From Rhodanobacteraceae bacterium ZG21-1 (lineage in GTDB: Bacteria; Pseudomonadota; Gammaproteobacteria; Xanthomonadales; Rhodanobacteraceae): a DNA stretch of 64,000 nt. The stretch spans positions 310,001 to 374,000 of the forward strand of contig JAJEJU010000022.1 of assembly GCA_021390615.1 (NCBI GenBank), read 5' to 3'. The translations under genes were made by a program, and so were the position numbers. The notes beneath the pieces are model-generated. The model saw nothing but the letters and a program-made list of their open reading frames with translations. It ran no database searches and had not been told where the DNA came from. How positions within the stretch are numbered: position 1 is the first letter of the stretch; each line of letters begins with the position of its first letter. Below, piece by piece: positions 22,597 through 32,507 of the stretch.

Positions 22597-22799
22597 ATAA
22601 ATGCCGATATTGCGACGCAGCAGCAGCCACTCGAAGCACGCGGGAGGTGCCCGCAGCCGATCTGGCCGGCGGGCTCGAAATCTCTATTTTCAGGCGCTCG
22701 CGGCGCATTCCTCGGCCCGGCGGCGCTGCGCCTGCGCATGACGCAAACAGCATTTCCCCATGCCGCTTTTTGCTACAGGTGCACAAAAAAAGTGGGCTA

Positions 22800-22813
22800 T
22801 GAATACGTATGCA
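22800..22813. promoter_or_regulatory. Candidate LacI-type operator
   Basis: TGAATACGTATGCA, identical to the site at 51306 and the reverse complement of that at 22583. It lies 146 bp before the receptor start at 22960, so it may control a promoter with a long leader. The rest of the 22541-22959 intergenic region (419 bp) shows no gene. Confidence 0.72.
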
Positions 22814-22959
22814 TAAAAGATTTTCCCCAAGAGGCCAGCCCTACCATGGCCGCCACACGCCGAAGCGTGCCCAAGCGGCATGCTGAGCGCAGGCCCGACG
22901 CGGCAGGGGCAGCGATCGTGGCCACATAAAAACAAAGCACCATTCGGGGAGGGGACATC

Positions 22960-25887
22960 GTGATACTGAAACGCAACTTGCTCGCGCTGGCGTTGGCATC
23001 CGCCGGCTTCTGCTTCGCCTTCGAGGCCCATGCGGCCGACGGCGCGGCGGCCCAGCCATCCCCCGCGCCGCAGCAACAGGACGCGGCCACGGGATCGAGC
23101 CAGCAGGCCAGCGACCAGAATCAGAAGAAAGGCGCCAAGGACGACACCCAGCAGCAGAAGCTGGTGAAGAGCCTGGATGCAGTCACCGTGACCGGCTACA
23201 GCAGCAGCGTCGAGAAGTCGATCGACTACCAGCGCTATGCCGACACCATCCAGAACGTGGTGACCGCCGCCGACATCGGCGGCCTGCCCGACCAGTCGAT
23301 CGCCGATTCGCTGACCCACCTGCCGGGCGTGTCGGCCGAGCGCATCGCCGGCCAGGCCTCGCAGATCAATATCCGCGGCCTGTCCGGCAACTTCATCCAG
23401 ACCACCCTGGACGGCCGCGAGCAGCCCTCGACCAGCGGCAGCAACTACATCCAGTTCGACCAGTACCCGTCCGAGCTGATCAACATGGCCACGGTGTACA
23501 AGTCCTCGCAGGCCTCGCTGATCGAGGGCGGCGTGGGCGGCACCATCGGCATGGAGACGGCCAATCCGCTGGACAACAAGCGGGAGCAGTCGCTCAACGT
23601 CGATCTTCGCGGCAGCTACGACGGACAGGCGCACGACGTCACCGGCGCCAATGCCCTGGGCTATCGCATCAGCGCGGCCTGGCAGGGCAAGTTCCTCGAC
23701 AACACGCTGGGCGTCGGCCTGGGCTTCGCCGAGATGTACCAGCCGCACGTCTCCGAACAATACGTGGGCGAGGCCACCGACGGCACGCTCTACAACAACG
23801 TCAACAGCAACCTCACGTCGCCGTCCGGCTACGTCCCCGAAGGCATCCAGCTGCAGCAGAACGGCGGCGAAGAACGCCGTACCGGCTATCTGGCCACGGT
23901 GGTGTGGAAGCCCACCGATGAGCTGCAGGTCACCGCGGACAGCTTCTTCTCCAGGTTCAACAACTCCTCGTTCGGCTACGGCCTGCGCTCGCAGAACTTC
24001 TACGGCAACAATGCGCAGATCACCAACCCGGTCTTCAACTCGGCCGGCACCCTGGTCGGCGGCACGGTCAGCAGCAATCCCACCACCGGCATCGATCCGC
24101 GCACCGGCAATCCATACGCCCAGCAGTTTTCCAACGAGACCACGGCGGACAACTACACCACCGACACCAATGTGTTTTCAGGCGGCCTGAACCTGAAGTG
24201 GAATCACGACCAGTGGCACGTCGAAGCCGACGTCTCGCTGTCGCATGCCTCCAGCAACGAGATCAATGTCGACGCCACCGCCGATCCGTACACCGGGCTG
24301 GGCACCAGCAATCCGCAGCTGATGCCGCAGTCGGTGACGTATGCGCTAGGCGGCGGCAAGCTGGGCACGGCCTCGTTCGCCAATCCCGGCATCTATACCA
24401 ATCTCGCCGACATGGGCTTGTCGCGCTACGGGGTGTATCCGTACATCTACCACGACAAGATGAAGGCCTTCCGCGCCAGCGTGAAGTACGACCTGCTCAA
24501 CAATCCGGTCCTGTCCGGCCTGGAAGCCGGCGTCTACCTCAACAATCACAACTACGAGGCGGATCGTAGCGCCTACGTCTACGGCTCGGAGTGGAACAGC
24601 ACCCCCTCGCTGGACCAACCGCCACTGACCATTCCGGGCGCGGACGCAGTGGTCACCTGCTGGAAGGGCAGTTTCGGCGGCTACCCCTGCTTCCTCAAGC
24701 TCAATGGTCCCGCGATCCTCGCCGCCCACGGGCTGAGCGCCGTGCCGGTGAAGAGCTGGGCCAACAACTGGACCTACATCCAGAGCGGCCAGGTCAACGA
24801 GAAGACCCGCGATCTGTTCCTGATGGCGGACCTCGACACGCAGCTGTTCGGGCACCAGCTGACCGGCAACGTCGGCGTGCGCGTCTCGCACAATTCGCAG
24901 TACAGCGACGGCCTGCAGCAGGTGGGCAACGGCGCCGGCATTCCGATCACCGACGACACCGGCGTGACCAGCTCCGACTACGCACCGATCTCGGTGGGCA
25001 AGACCTATACCGACTACCTGCCTTCGCTGAACCTGATCTATCACCTCACCGACGACGACCAGATGCGCTTCTCGGCGTCGAAGGTGCTGTCGCGCCCGCC
25101 GATCGACAAGATGCTGGCCGGCGCCGGCTCCTGGGTTTCCAACGGCCAGTACAACGTGTGGGGCGGCACCAGCCCGCTGCTCAATCCGCTGCGTGCCCGG
25201 CAGTTCGACCTCGACTATGAGCACTACTTCGACGATTCGTCGGGCGTGATCACGGCGGGCGTGTTCTACAAGCACATCAAGTCGTTCATCCAGGACATCA
25301 CCTACAACAACTACGACTTCGCCGCGGCCGGCATTCCCGTGCCGATCGACCCGACCACCGGCAGGCCGTACATCGACGGCGAATACCAGTCCGCCACCAA
25401 TGCCAAGGGCGGCAATCTGCGCGGCCTCGAACTGTCCGCCTCGAAGACGCACTTCCTGCCCGGCATCTGGTCCGGCCTGGGCGTGCAGGCGAACTATGCG
25501 TTGACCTCGAGCACGGTGAGGAACCCGACCAATCTGGGTGGCCCCACTCAGTACATCGGCCTGCCGGGCCTGTCGCGCCGGGTCGCCAGCGCCGCGCTGT
25601 TCTATGACTACGGCCCCTTCTCCGCGCGCCTGTCGGCCAATTACCGCTCCTCCTTCGTCTCCGATACGCAGATCGCGGTGACCAACCAGTGGGTCACCTT
25701 CATGCCCGAGACGGTGTACGACTTCCAGACCTCGTACGCGATCACCAAGAATCTCAGCGTGCTCTACCAGATGCTCAATCTCTCCAACCAGCCGACACGC
25801 ACCTACTTCGGCTCGAATCCGTCGGTCACCGGCACCATCCAGTACTTCGGCCGCACTTCCTACCTCGGCATCAATCTGAGGCTGTGA
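22960..25887 (+). CDS. TonB-dependent outer-membrane receptor (oligosaccharide type)
   Basis: A 975-residue receptor with a GTG start after GGGGAGGGG. Residues 1-26 are a signal peptide (LLALALASAGFCFAFEAHA), followed by a Gln/Ala-rich stretch and the TonB-box-like LDAVTVTGY near residue 70. The plug has GGLPDQSIADSLTHLPGVSA and INIRGLSGNFIQTTLDGRE, and the chain ends in a typical barrel strand (FGRTSYLGINLRL). The plug pattern is that of carbohydrate receptors of Xanthomonadales and Caulobacter. Gene neighbours point to maltodextrin or starch oligosaccharides as substrate. Energy would come from a TonB protein such as that at 60730. Confidence 0.9.
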   Translation: MILKRNLLALALASAGFCFAFEAHAADGAAAQPSPAPQQQDAATGSSQQASDQNQKKGAKDDTQQQKLVKSLDAVTVTGYSSSVEKSIDYQRYADTIQNVVTAADIGGLPDQSIADSLTHLPGVSAERIAGQASQINIRGLSGNFIQTTLDGREQPSTSGSNYIQFDQYPSELINMATVYKSSQASLIEGGVGGTIGMETANPLDNKREQSLNVDLRGSYDGQAHDVTGANALGYRISAAWQGKFLDNTLGVGLGFAEMYQPHVSEQYVGEATDGTLYNNVNSNLTSPSGYVPEGIQLQQNGGEERRTGYLATVVWKPTDELQVTADSFFSRFNNSSFGYGLRSQNFYGNNAQITNPVFNSAGTLVGGTVSSNPTTGIDPRTGNPYAQQFSNETTADNYTTDTNVFSGGLNLKWNHDQWHVEADVSLSHASSNEINVDATADPYTGLGTSNPQLMPQSVTYALGGGKLGTASFANPGIYTNLADMGLSRYGVYPYIYHDKMKAFRASVKYDLLNNPVLSGLEAGVYLNNHNYEADRSAYVYGSEWNSTPSLDQPPLTIPGADAVVTCWKGSFGGYPCFLKLNGPAILAAHGLSAVPVKSWANNWTYIQSGQVNEKTRDLFLMADLDTQLFGHQLTGNVGVRVSHNSQYSDGLQQVGNGAGIPITDDTGVTSSDYAPISVGKTYTDYLPSLNLIYHLTDDDQMRFSASKVLSRPPIDKMLAGAGSWVSNGQYNVWGGTSPLLNPLRARQFDLDYEHYFDDSSGVITAGVFYKHIKSFIQDITYNNYDFAAAGIPVPIDPTTGRPYIDGEYQSATNAKGGNLRGLELSASKTHFLPGIWSGLGVQANYALTSSTVRNPTNLGGPTQYIGLPGLSRRVASAALFYDYGPFSARLSANYRSSFVSDTQIAVTNQWVTFMPETVYDFQTSYAITKNLSVLYQMLNLSNQPTRTYFGSNPSVTGTIQYFGRTSYLGINLRL

Positions 25888-26019
25888 TTCAACGGGGCGG
25901 CGCCATGCGCGTTGCCTCGTGTTTTCCCCACCGGTTCCGGAACAAAGGCTCCGGAGCCGGATTTTTTCCGGCAAGCTCGGATACCCCGGGACATTTCCGC
26001 CATGCCATCCGGAGACGCC

Positions 26020-27615
26020 ATGCCTAGCCTGAAGCCTTTCCTGCGCCGCCTGAGCTGCAGCTGGCTCGCCGTCGCCAGCAGCCTGTACGGCCACGCTGCC
26101 ATGGCTCAAGCGGTGCAGGCCGAACCGGCCGCACAGGCCGCGACCGCGCACACGACAACCGCCGACTCCGGCGTCTACTACGAGATTTTCGTGCGCGCCT
26201 TCGCCGACAGCAACGGCGACGGCATCGGCGACCTCAACGGCATCACCGCACGGCTCGACTACCTGCAGTCGCTGGGCGTCAGCGGGATCTGGCTGATGCC
26301 GATCAATCCCTCGCCCAGCTACCACGGCTACGACATCACCGACTACGAGGGCATCAACCCGCAATACGGCAGCATGGCCGATTTCCAGCACCTGCTCAGC
26401 GAGGCGCACAAGCGCCACATCCAGATCATCATCGACCTGGTGATCAACCACAGCAGCGCGCTGCATCCGTGGTTCATCGCCGCCAACCGGCCGCAGGACC
26501 CGCACCACGACTGGTACAGCTGGGCCACGCGCGGCACCGACCTCGACGCGATCAGCGCCACCGACGGGCCGGCCTGGCATGCCACGCCCACCGGGCAGCA
26601 CTACCTTGGCGTGTTCACCGGCGCGATGCCCGACTTGAACTACGACACGCCGGCAGTGCGCCAGGAGATGATACGCATCGGCCGCTACTGGCTGGACAAA
26701 GGCGTTGACGGCTTTCGGCTCGACGCCGCACAGCACATCTACTGGGACCTCAAGTCGCAGAAGAACGACCCGGCGATCCTGGCCAAGAACCTCGCCTGGT
26801 GGAGCGAGTTCCGCCACGGCATCGACGCCTCCCGACCAGGCGCCTACGTGATCGGCGAGGTGACCCGCGACGGCCCCGAAGAGCTGGCGCCCTACTTCCG
26901 CCCGCTCAGCGCGGTGTTCGACTTTCCGCTGGCCAAGCAGCTGATCGCCAGCGCCAAGGACGAACGCGCCGGCGCGCTGGGCGAGCTGCTGGCGCGCACC
27001 GAGGCCGCCTATCGCAAGACCGCCGGCCGCTCCGGCGTGGATGCGCCGTTCCTGTCCAACCACGACCAGGAACGCGTGATGAGCCAGCTCGACGGCAACC
27101 CGCAGCATATGCGCATGGCCGCCGCGATGCTGCTCACCCTGCCCGGCCATCCCTTCGTCTACTACGGCGAGGAACTCGGCATGCGCGGCCGCAAGCCCGA
27201 CGAGGACCTGCGCGAGCCGATGCGCTGGCATCGCGACGACCACGGCCCGGGCGAATCGCGCTGGAAGGCCTTCAGCGCAGGCGACGGCGCGGAGGTGTCG
27301 GTGGATGCGGAAGCCGCCGATCCGCATTCCCTGCTCAGCTTCTACAAGCAGCTGATCGGCTGGCGCCGCGAGATCGGTCCGCTGCGCGACGGCGCCCTGC
27401 GCGATCACCCGCTGGGCAATCCGCAGCTGGCGGCCTGGGAACTGCAGGACGCCCACGGCCGCGTGCTGGTGGTGCACAACCTGTCGGGCACGGCGCAAAC
27501 CGCGAAGCTGCCGCACGGAGCCTTCGATCACCTGCAGCGACAGACCTCACCGGATGTCTCGCTCGAACCTGGCAAGCTGCAGCTGCCCGCCTACAGCAGC
27601 GCGATCCTGCGCTAG
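26020..27615 (+). CDS. Secreted GH13 alpha-amylase-family enzyme
   Basis: A 531-residue GH13 protein. ATG at 26020 follows GGAG and opens a signal peptide (LSCSWLAVASSLYGHAAMAQ). The barrel starts YYEIFVRAFADSNGDGIGDL; the nucleophile Asp is in DGFRLDAAQH near 230, the acid/base Glu in VIGEVTRDG near 280 and the third Asp in FLSNHDQER near 345. PNLNYDTPAVRQEM-type wording (DLNYDTPAVRQEM) precedes the nucleophile. The loop pattern suggests an alpha-amylase or maltodextrin glucosidase acting in the periplasm. It follows the receptor by 132 bp and precedes GH31 by 24 bp, probably in one operon. Confidence 0.87.
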   Translation: MPSLKPFLRRLSCSWLAVASSLYGHAAMAQAVQAEPAAQAATAHTTTADSGVYYEIFVRAFADSNGDGIGDLNGITARLDYLQSLGVSGIWLMPINPSPSYHGYDITDYEGINPQYGSMADFQHLLSEAHKRHIQIIIDLVINHSSALHPWFIAANRPQDPHHDWYSWATRGTDLDAISATDGPAWHATPTGQHYLGVFTGAMPDLNYDTPAVRQEMIRIGRYWLDKGVDGFRLDAAQHIYWDLKSQKNDPAILAKNLAWWSEFRHGIDASRPGAYVIGEVTRDGPEELAPYFRPLSAVFDFPLAKQLIASAKDERAGALGELLARTEAAYRKTAGRSGVDAPFLSNHDQERVMSQLDGNPQHMRMAAAMLLTLPGHPFVYYGEELGMRGRKPDEDLREPMRWHRDDHGPGESRWKAFSAGDGAEVSVDAEAADPHSLLSFYKQLIGWRREIGPLRDGALRDHPLGNPQLAAWELQDAHGRVLVVHNLSGTAQTAKLPHGAFDHLQRQTSPDVSLEPGKLQLPAYSSAILR

Positions 27616-27639
27616 GCCTTTCAGAAAGAACCCCCGGCC

Positions 27640-30063
27640 ATGACCCGCACGCTTTTCCGCCGCAGCATCCTGGCCATCACGCTCAGCGCGGCACTCCCCG
27701 CGCTTCCGGCAGCCGCCGCTGCGCCGCCCGCGTCCAACGTCGAGACGACGCGCCCCGCCCAGGTCACGCCGGACAGCATCGAGATTCCGCTGGACGGTGG
27801 CAGCCTGCTGATCCGTGCCGTCGCCGCGAACGCGCTGCAGATCCACTACAAGCCCGCCGGCCAGCTGACCGAACCCAGCCTGGTGATCGCGCCAGACTCG
27901 GCAGGCAGCCATCCCGGTCGCGTCACCAGCTCGTACAACGGCCAGGCCACCGTGCTCAGCACCAGCCGCATGACCCTGCGCTGGAATCCGCAGCAGCAGA
28001 CCCTGGTACTCAGCGACGCACAGGGCCATGCGCTGCTGCAGCAACAGCACAGCCTCGCCGAACTGGCCAAGGGACAGCTGCGCCTGCAGCACGCCGCGGC
28101 CGATCCGCTGTACGGCATCGGCGGCTATGACGCCTTCGAAAACGCGCCAGCCAGCCTGCTGCGACACGGCAAGCTGACGGTCAAGGCCGGCGCGCAAGGC
28201 CATCCCGGCGCACCGCTGGTGTGGAGCACCGCCGGCTACGGCGTGCTGGTCGACACGCTGGGCGCCCGCGTCGATCTTTCCGACCATCAGCACATCGTGA
28301 TCGACAAGCTGTCCAAGCCCGACGTCGACTACTACCTGATCGTCGGCCGCCCGGCCGAGCTGTTCGCTGCCGTGTCGACGATCAGCGGCCCCTCGCCGCT
28401 GTTCCCGAAGTGGGCGATGGGCTTCACCAACAGCCAGTGGGGCATCGACCAGCAGGAGCTGCTGAACCTGGTCGGCGGCTATCGCACCCGGCATATCCCG
28501 ATCGACAACTTCACCCTGGACTTCGACTGGAAGGCCTGGGGCGAGGACGACTACGGCGAGTTCCGCTGGAACCCGGCCAAGTTCCCCGACGGCCCCAGCG
28601 GCCGGCTGAAGCAGCAGCTCGATGCGCTGGGCATGCACCTCAGCGGCATCATGAAGCCGCGCATCCACGTCGACACGGTCGAGGGGCGCGACGCCGAGGC
28701 GCATGGCCTGTGGTTTCCTGGCAAGCAAGCCAGCGACGATTATTTTTCGCACAAGCCGGTGCGCGACATCGACTTCGACCTGCCGGCCGCGCGCAGTTGG
28801 TTCTTCAACGACGCGCTGAAGCACTCTTTCGACACTGGCATCGTCGGCTGGTGGAACGACGAGGCCGACGACACCGACGACGACACCCAGTTCATGAACA
28901 TGCAGCGCGCGCTGTACGAAGGCCAGCGCGCCTATGCGCCGCAGCGCGTGTGGTCGATCAACCGCAATTTCTACCTCGGCTCGCAGCGCTACGCCTACGG
29001 CCTGTGGTCGGGCGACATCGCCACCGGCTTCGCCAGCATGGCGGCGCAACGCCAGCGCATGCTCAGCGCGATCGACGTCGGCGCGATGCAATGGGGCATG
29101 GACGGCGGCGGCTTCCACGGCCATCCCAGCGACGAGAACTATGCGCGCTGGATCGAATTCGGCGCCTTCACGCCGATCTTCCGCGTGCACGGCGACTTCG
29201 GCGAAAAACGCCAGCCCTGGACCTACGGCCCGGTGGCCGAGCAGGCGGCGACCGCGGCGATCCGCCTGCGCTATGCGCTGCTGCCCTACATCTACGCCTA
29301 CGAGTATCGCCGCCACGTCGATGGCGTGGGCCTGGTGCGTCCGCTGCTGTTCGACTACCCGGACGATCCGCAGGTGCGCGACGACATCGAGGCCTGGATG
29401 TTCGGCGACGCCCTGCTGGTCGCGCCGGTGGTCGAGCAGGGCCAGCGGCGCAAGAGCATCTACCTGCCGGCCGGCCAGTGGCTCGACTGGTTCAGCGGCG
29501 AGCGCCTCGCCGGCGGCCAACGCATCCAGCACGAGGTGGATGCGGCACGCTGGAGCGACATTCCGCTGTACGTGCGCGAAGGCGCGATCATTCCGATGCA
29601 GCCGGTGCAGGACTACGTCGGCCAGCAGCCGGTGACCGAACTCGACGTCGAAACCTTCCCGGCCGCGCAGCGCAGCCGCTTCGACTATTACGACGACGAC
29701 GGCGGCAGCTACGACTACGAGCACGGCGCCTATTTTCTGCAGGGCATGGCGACCCAGCATCAAGGCGGCAGCGCCAGCTTCGAGCTGACCGCGCCGCGCG
29801 GCAGCTATCGCCCGGCGCTGGCCTACTACCTGATCGCCATGCACGCCGGCGCAGCCACGGCGGTGACGGCGGAAGGCAAGCCGCTGAACGCCTATGCCGA
29901 CCTCGACGCGCTGCGCCGCAGCGGCGAGGGCTGGGCCAATGGCCATGACCGTTTCGGCCCGCTGGTTTACGTACGCGTGGCGGCGGGCAGCGAGCGCCGG
30001 CTCGCCGTCACCCTGCAGGACGCCACCGCGCCACCGACCGCTACGCCAACGCACGGAGACTGA
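27640..30063 (+). CDS. Secreted GH31 alpha-glucosidase
   Basis: An 807-residue enzyme with a signal peptide (SILAITLSAALPALPAAAAA). The N-terminal beta-sandwich (residues about 40-250) is followed by the barrel: FTLDFDWKAWGEDDYGEF, the nucleophile Asp in GWWNDEADD near residue 406, and DGGGFHGHPSDENY with FTPIFRVHG further on. These are the GH31 signatures, with the retaining mechanism and alpha-1,4/1,6 glucosidase or transglucosidase activity in the family. The C-terminal domain (YYDDDGGSYDYEHG) is typical. Five bases separate it from the isoamylase gene, so they are cotranscribed. Confidence 0.9.
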   Translation: MTRTLFRRSILAITLSAALPALPAAAAAPPASNVETTRPAQVTPDSIEIPLDGGSLLIRAVAANALQIHYKPAGQLTEPSLVIAPDSAGSHPGRVTSSYNGQATVLSTSRMTLRWNPQQQTLVLSDAQGHALLQQQHSLAELAKGQLRLQHAAADPLYGIGGYDAFENAPASLLRHGKLTVKAGAQGHPGAPLVWSTAGYGVLVDTLGARVDLSDHQHIVIDKLSKPDVDYYLIVGRPAELFAAVSTISGPSPLFPKWAMGFTNSQWGIDQQELLNLVGGYRTRHIPIDNFTLDFDWKAWGEDDYGEFRWNPAKFPDGPSGRLKQQLDALGMHLSGIMKPRIHVDTVEGRDAEAHGLWFPGKQASDDYFSHKPVRDIDFDLPAARSWFFNDALKHSFDTGIVGWWNDEADDTDDDTQFMNMQRALYEGQRAYAPQRVWSINRNFYLGSQRYAYGLWSGDIATGFASMAAQRQRMLSAIDVGAMQWGMDGGGFHGHPSDENYARWIEFGAFTPIFRVHGDFGEKRQPWTYGPVAEQAATAAIRLRYALLPYIYAYEYRRHVDGVGLVRPLLFDYPDDPQVRDDIEAWMFGDALLVAPVVEQGQRRKSIYLPAGQWLDWFSGERLAGGQRIQHEVDAARWSDIPLYVREGAIIPMQPVQDYVGQQPVTELDVETFPAAQRSRFDYYDDDGGSYDYEHGAYFLQGMATQHQGGSASFELTAPRGSYRPALAYYLIAMHAGAATAVTAEGKPLNAYADLDALRRSGEGWANGHDRFGPLVYVRVAAGSERRLAVTLQDATAPPTATPTHGD

Positions 30064-30067
30064 ATCG

Positions 30068-32416
30068 ATGAAACAGTTCCGCCACCTCGTCCGCCTGCCC
30101 AGGCTGTGCAGATACGTGCTCGCCGCCGGCCTCGCCCTCGCGCCGCTGGCGCCGGCCGTGGCCGCGATCGACAGCATGAACCTGGGCGCCAGCTACGACG
30201 CGCAGAAAGCCAACATCAGCTTCCGCGTGTATTCCGCCCACGCCACTCGCATCGCGCTGTACCTGTACGGCAGCGGCTATGGCGCGCAGGAATCGGCCGT
30301 CTATACGCTGAGCCAGGCCGGCAACGGCGTGTGGTCGGTAAGCGTGCCGGTCTCGGCCCTGCAGTCGGCCGGGATCAGCGGCACGGTGTACTACGGCTAT
30401 CGCGCCTGGGGCCCGAACTGGCCGTACAGCGCGAGCTGGAGCAAGGGCTCCGCGGCCGGCTTCGTCAGCGACGTCGACGCCAGCGGCAACCGCTTCAACC
30501 CGAACAAGCTGCTGCTGGACCCGTATGCGCTGGAGATCAGCCAGGATCCGCTGAATGCGTCCAACCAGAACGGCAACGTGTTCGCCAGCGGCGCCAGCTA
30601 CCGCAACCTCGACAGCGGCAGCTACGCGCCCAAGGGCATCGTGCTTTCACCCAGCACGCAGAGCACCGGCAGCAAGCCGACCCGCGCGCAGAAGGACGAT
30701 GTGATCTATGAAGTGAACGTGCGCGGCTTCACCAAGCAGGACCCGAGCATTGCGGCGTCCTACCAGGGCACGTATCGCGGCGCCGGACTGAAGGCCAGCT
30801 ACCTGGCCAGCCTGGGCGTCACCGCGGTGGAATTCCTGCCGGTGCAGGAAACCCAGAACGACGCCAACGACGTGGTGCCGAACTCGGACGCCAACCAGAA
30901 CTACTGGGGCTACATGACCGAGGACTACTTCGCGCCGGATCGCCGCTACGCCTCGGACCAGACGCCGGGCGGGCCGACCAAGGAATTCCAGGCGATGGTG
31001 CAGGCCTTCCACAACGCCGGCATCAAGGTCTATGTCGATGTGGTCTACAACCACACCGGCGAAGGCGGCACCTGGACCAGCTCCGATCCCACCACGGCGA
31101 CCATCTGGTCGTGGCGCGGCCTGGACAACGCGACGTACTACGAGCTGACCTCGGGCAATCAGTACTACTACGACAACACCGGCGTCGGCGGCAACTACAA
31201 CACCTACAACCCGGTCGCGCAGAACCTGATCGTGGATTCGCTGGCCTACTGGTCCAACACCCTGGGCGTGGACGGCTTCCGCTTCGACCTGGCCTCGGTG
31301 CTCGGCAACAGCTGCCTCAACGGCGCCGCGCAGTCCGCCGCGCCGAACTGCCCGAACGGCGGCTACAACTTCGACGCCGCCGACGCCAACGTGGCGATCA
31401 ACCGCATCCTCAAGGAATTCACCGTACGCCCCGCCGGCGGCGGCAGCGGTCTGGACCTGTACGCCGAGCCGTGGGCGATCGGCGGCAATTCCTACCAGCT
31501 CGGCGGCTTTCCGCAGGGCTGGTCGGAATGGAACGGGCTGTTCCGCGACAGCCTGCGCCAGGCGCAGAACGAACTGGGCAGCATGACCATCCAGATCACC
31601 CAGGATGCCAACGACTTCACCGGCTCGTCCAACCTGTTCCAGGCCAGCGGCCGCGCGCCGTGGAACTCCACCAACTTCATCGACGTGCACGACGGCATGA
31701 CCCTGAAGGACGTGTATTCCTGCAACGGCGCCAACAACAGCCAGGCCTGGCCGTACGGGCCGTCTGACGGCGGCACCTCCAGCAACTACAGCTGGGACCA
31801 GGGCATGTCGGCCGGCACCGGCGGCGCGGTCGACCAGCGCCGCGCCGCGCGCACCGGCATGGCCTTCGAGATGCTCTCGGCCGGCACTCCGCTGATGCAG
31901 GGCGGCGACGAATACCTGCGCACGCTCCAGTGCAACAACAACGCCTACAACCTCGACTCCAGCGCGAACTGGCTCAACTACAGCTGGAGCAACGACCAGT
32001 CGAACTTCTACAACTTCGCGCAGCGGCTGATCGCCTTCCGCAAGGCGCATCCGGCGCTGCGCCCTGCCAGCTGGTACACCGCCAGCCAGGTCGCCTGGTA
32101 CCAGCCCAGCGGCGCGGCCGCCGACAGCAGCTATTGGAACAACACCAGCAACTACGCGATCGCCTACACCGTGAACGGCGCGTCCTTCGGCGACGCCAAC
32201 TCGATGTATGTCGCCTACAACGGCTGGTCGGGCAGCGTCACCTTCACCCTGCCGCCGCCGCCCACCGGCACCCAGTGGTATCGCGTCACCGACACCTGCG
32301 ACTGGAACGACGGCGCCAACACCTTCGTCACTCCGGGCAACGAGACCCTGATCGGCGGCGGCGGCGCCACCTATGGACAATGCGGCCAGTCGCTGCTGTT
32401 GCTGATCTCGAAATAG
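30068..32416 (+). CDS. iam: Extracellular isoamylase (glycogen/starch debranching, GH13)
   Basis: A 782-residue enzyme that hydrolyses alpha-1,6 branches. After a signal peptide (LAAGLALAPLAPAVA), the mature protein begins AIDSMNLGASYDAQKANISF, very close to the Pseudomonas isoamylase I remember. The N-terminal carbohydrate-binding-like domain is followed by YEVNVRGFTKQD, then the nucleophile Asp in GVDGFRFDLASVLG near 405, the Glu in LYAEPWAIGG near 465 and FIDVHDGMTL near 540. The end GQCGQSLLLLISK also matches. It would supply linear chains to the GH13 and GH31 enzymes. Last gene of the receptor operon. Confidence 0.96.
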   Translation: MKQFRHLVRLPRLCRYVLAAGLALAPLAPAVAAIDSMNLGASYDAQKANISFRVYSAHATRIALYLYGSGYGAQESAVYTLSQAGNGVWSVSVPVSALQSAGISGTVYYGYRAWGPNWPYSASWSKGSAAGFVSDVDASGNRFNPNKLLLDPYALEISQDPLNASNQNGNVFASGASYRNLDSGSYAPKGIVLSPSTQSTGSKPTRAQKDDVIYEVNVRGFTKQDPSIAASYQGTYRGAGLKASYLASLGVTAVEFLPVQETQNDANDVVPNSDANQNYWGYMTEDYFAPDRRYASDQTPGGPTKEFQAMVQAFHNAGIKVYVDVVYNHTGEGGTWTSSDPTTATIWSWRGLDNATYYELTSGNQYYYDNTGVGGNYNTYNPVAQNLIVDSLAYWSNTLGVDGFRFDLASVLGNSCLNGAAQSAAPNCPNGGYNFDAADANVAINRILKEFTVRPAGGGSGLDLYAEPWAIGGNSYQLGGFPQGWSEWNGLFRDSLRQAQNELGSMTIQITQDANDFTGSSNLFQASGRAPWNSTNFIDVHDGMTLKDVYSCNGANNSQAWPYGPSDGGTSSNYSWDQGMSAGTGGAVDQRRAARTGMAFEMLSAGTPLMQGGDEYLRTLQCNNNAYNLDSSANWLNYSWSNDQSNFYNFAQRLIAFRKAHPALRPASWYTASQVAWYQPSGAAADSSYWNNTSNYAIAYTVNGASFGDANSMYVAYNGWSGSVTFTLPPPPTGTQWYRVTDTCDWNDGANTFVTPGNETLIGGGGATYGQCGQSLLLLISK

Positions 32417-32469
32417 ACGGCCATTCGATCCGGTGCGACATCCCGCATCGGGTCGTCCTACCGAGCTTG

Positions 32470-32507
32470 CCGTGAGGATCGCGCGCCGGGTTGCCGCATC
32501 CTCACGG
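32470..32507. terminator. Hairpin between convergent operons
   Basis: CCGTGAGGAT (32470-32479) and ATCCTCACGG (32498-32507) form a 10-bp perfect stem with an 18-nt GC-rich loop between the converging isoamylase and GH13 genes. It overlaps the stop of the minus-strand gene. There is no strong U-tract, so a weak or bidirectional terminator is inferred. Confidence 0.5.

Noticed and set aside
22770-22803. TTGCTA...TATGAA as a sigma-70 promoter for the receptor
   Set aside because: The spacer would be 22 bp, outside the usual range.
24346-27531. Very long minus-strand frame opposite the receptor and GH13 genes
   Set aside because: It is an antisense shadow of GC-rich coding DNA; composition is Val/Ala/Arg/Gly-biased with no domain, while the plus-strand genes have clear motifs. 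The same holds for minus 27547-30177 and 30647-32380.
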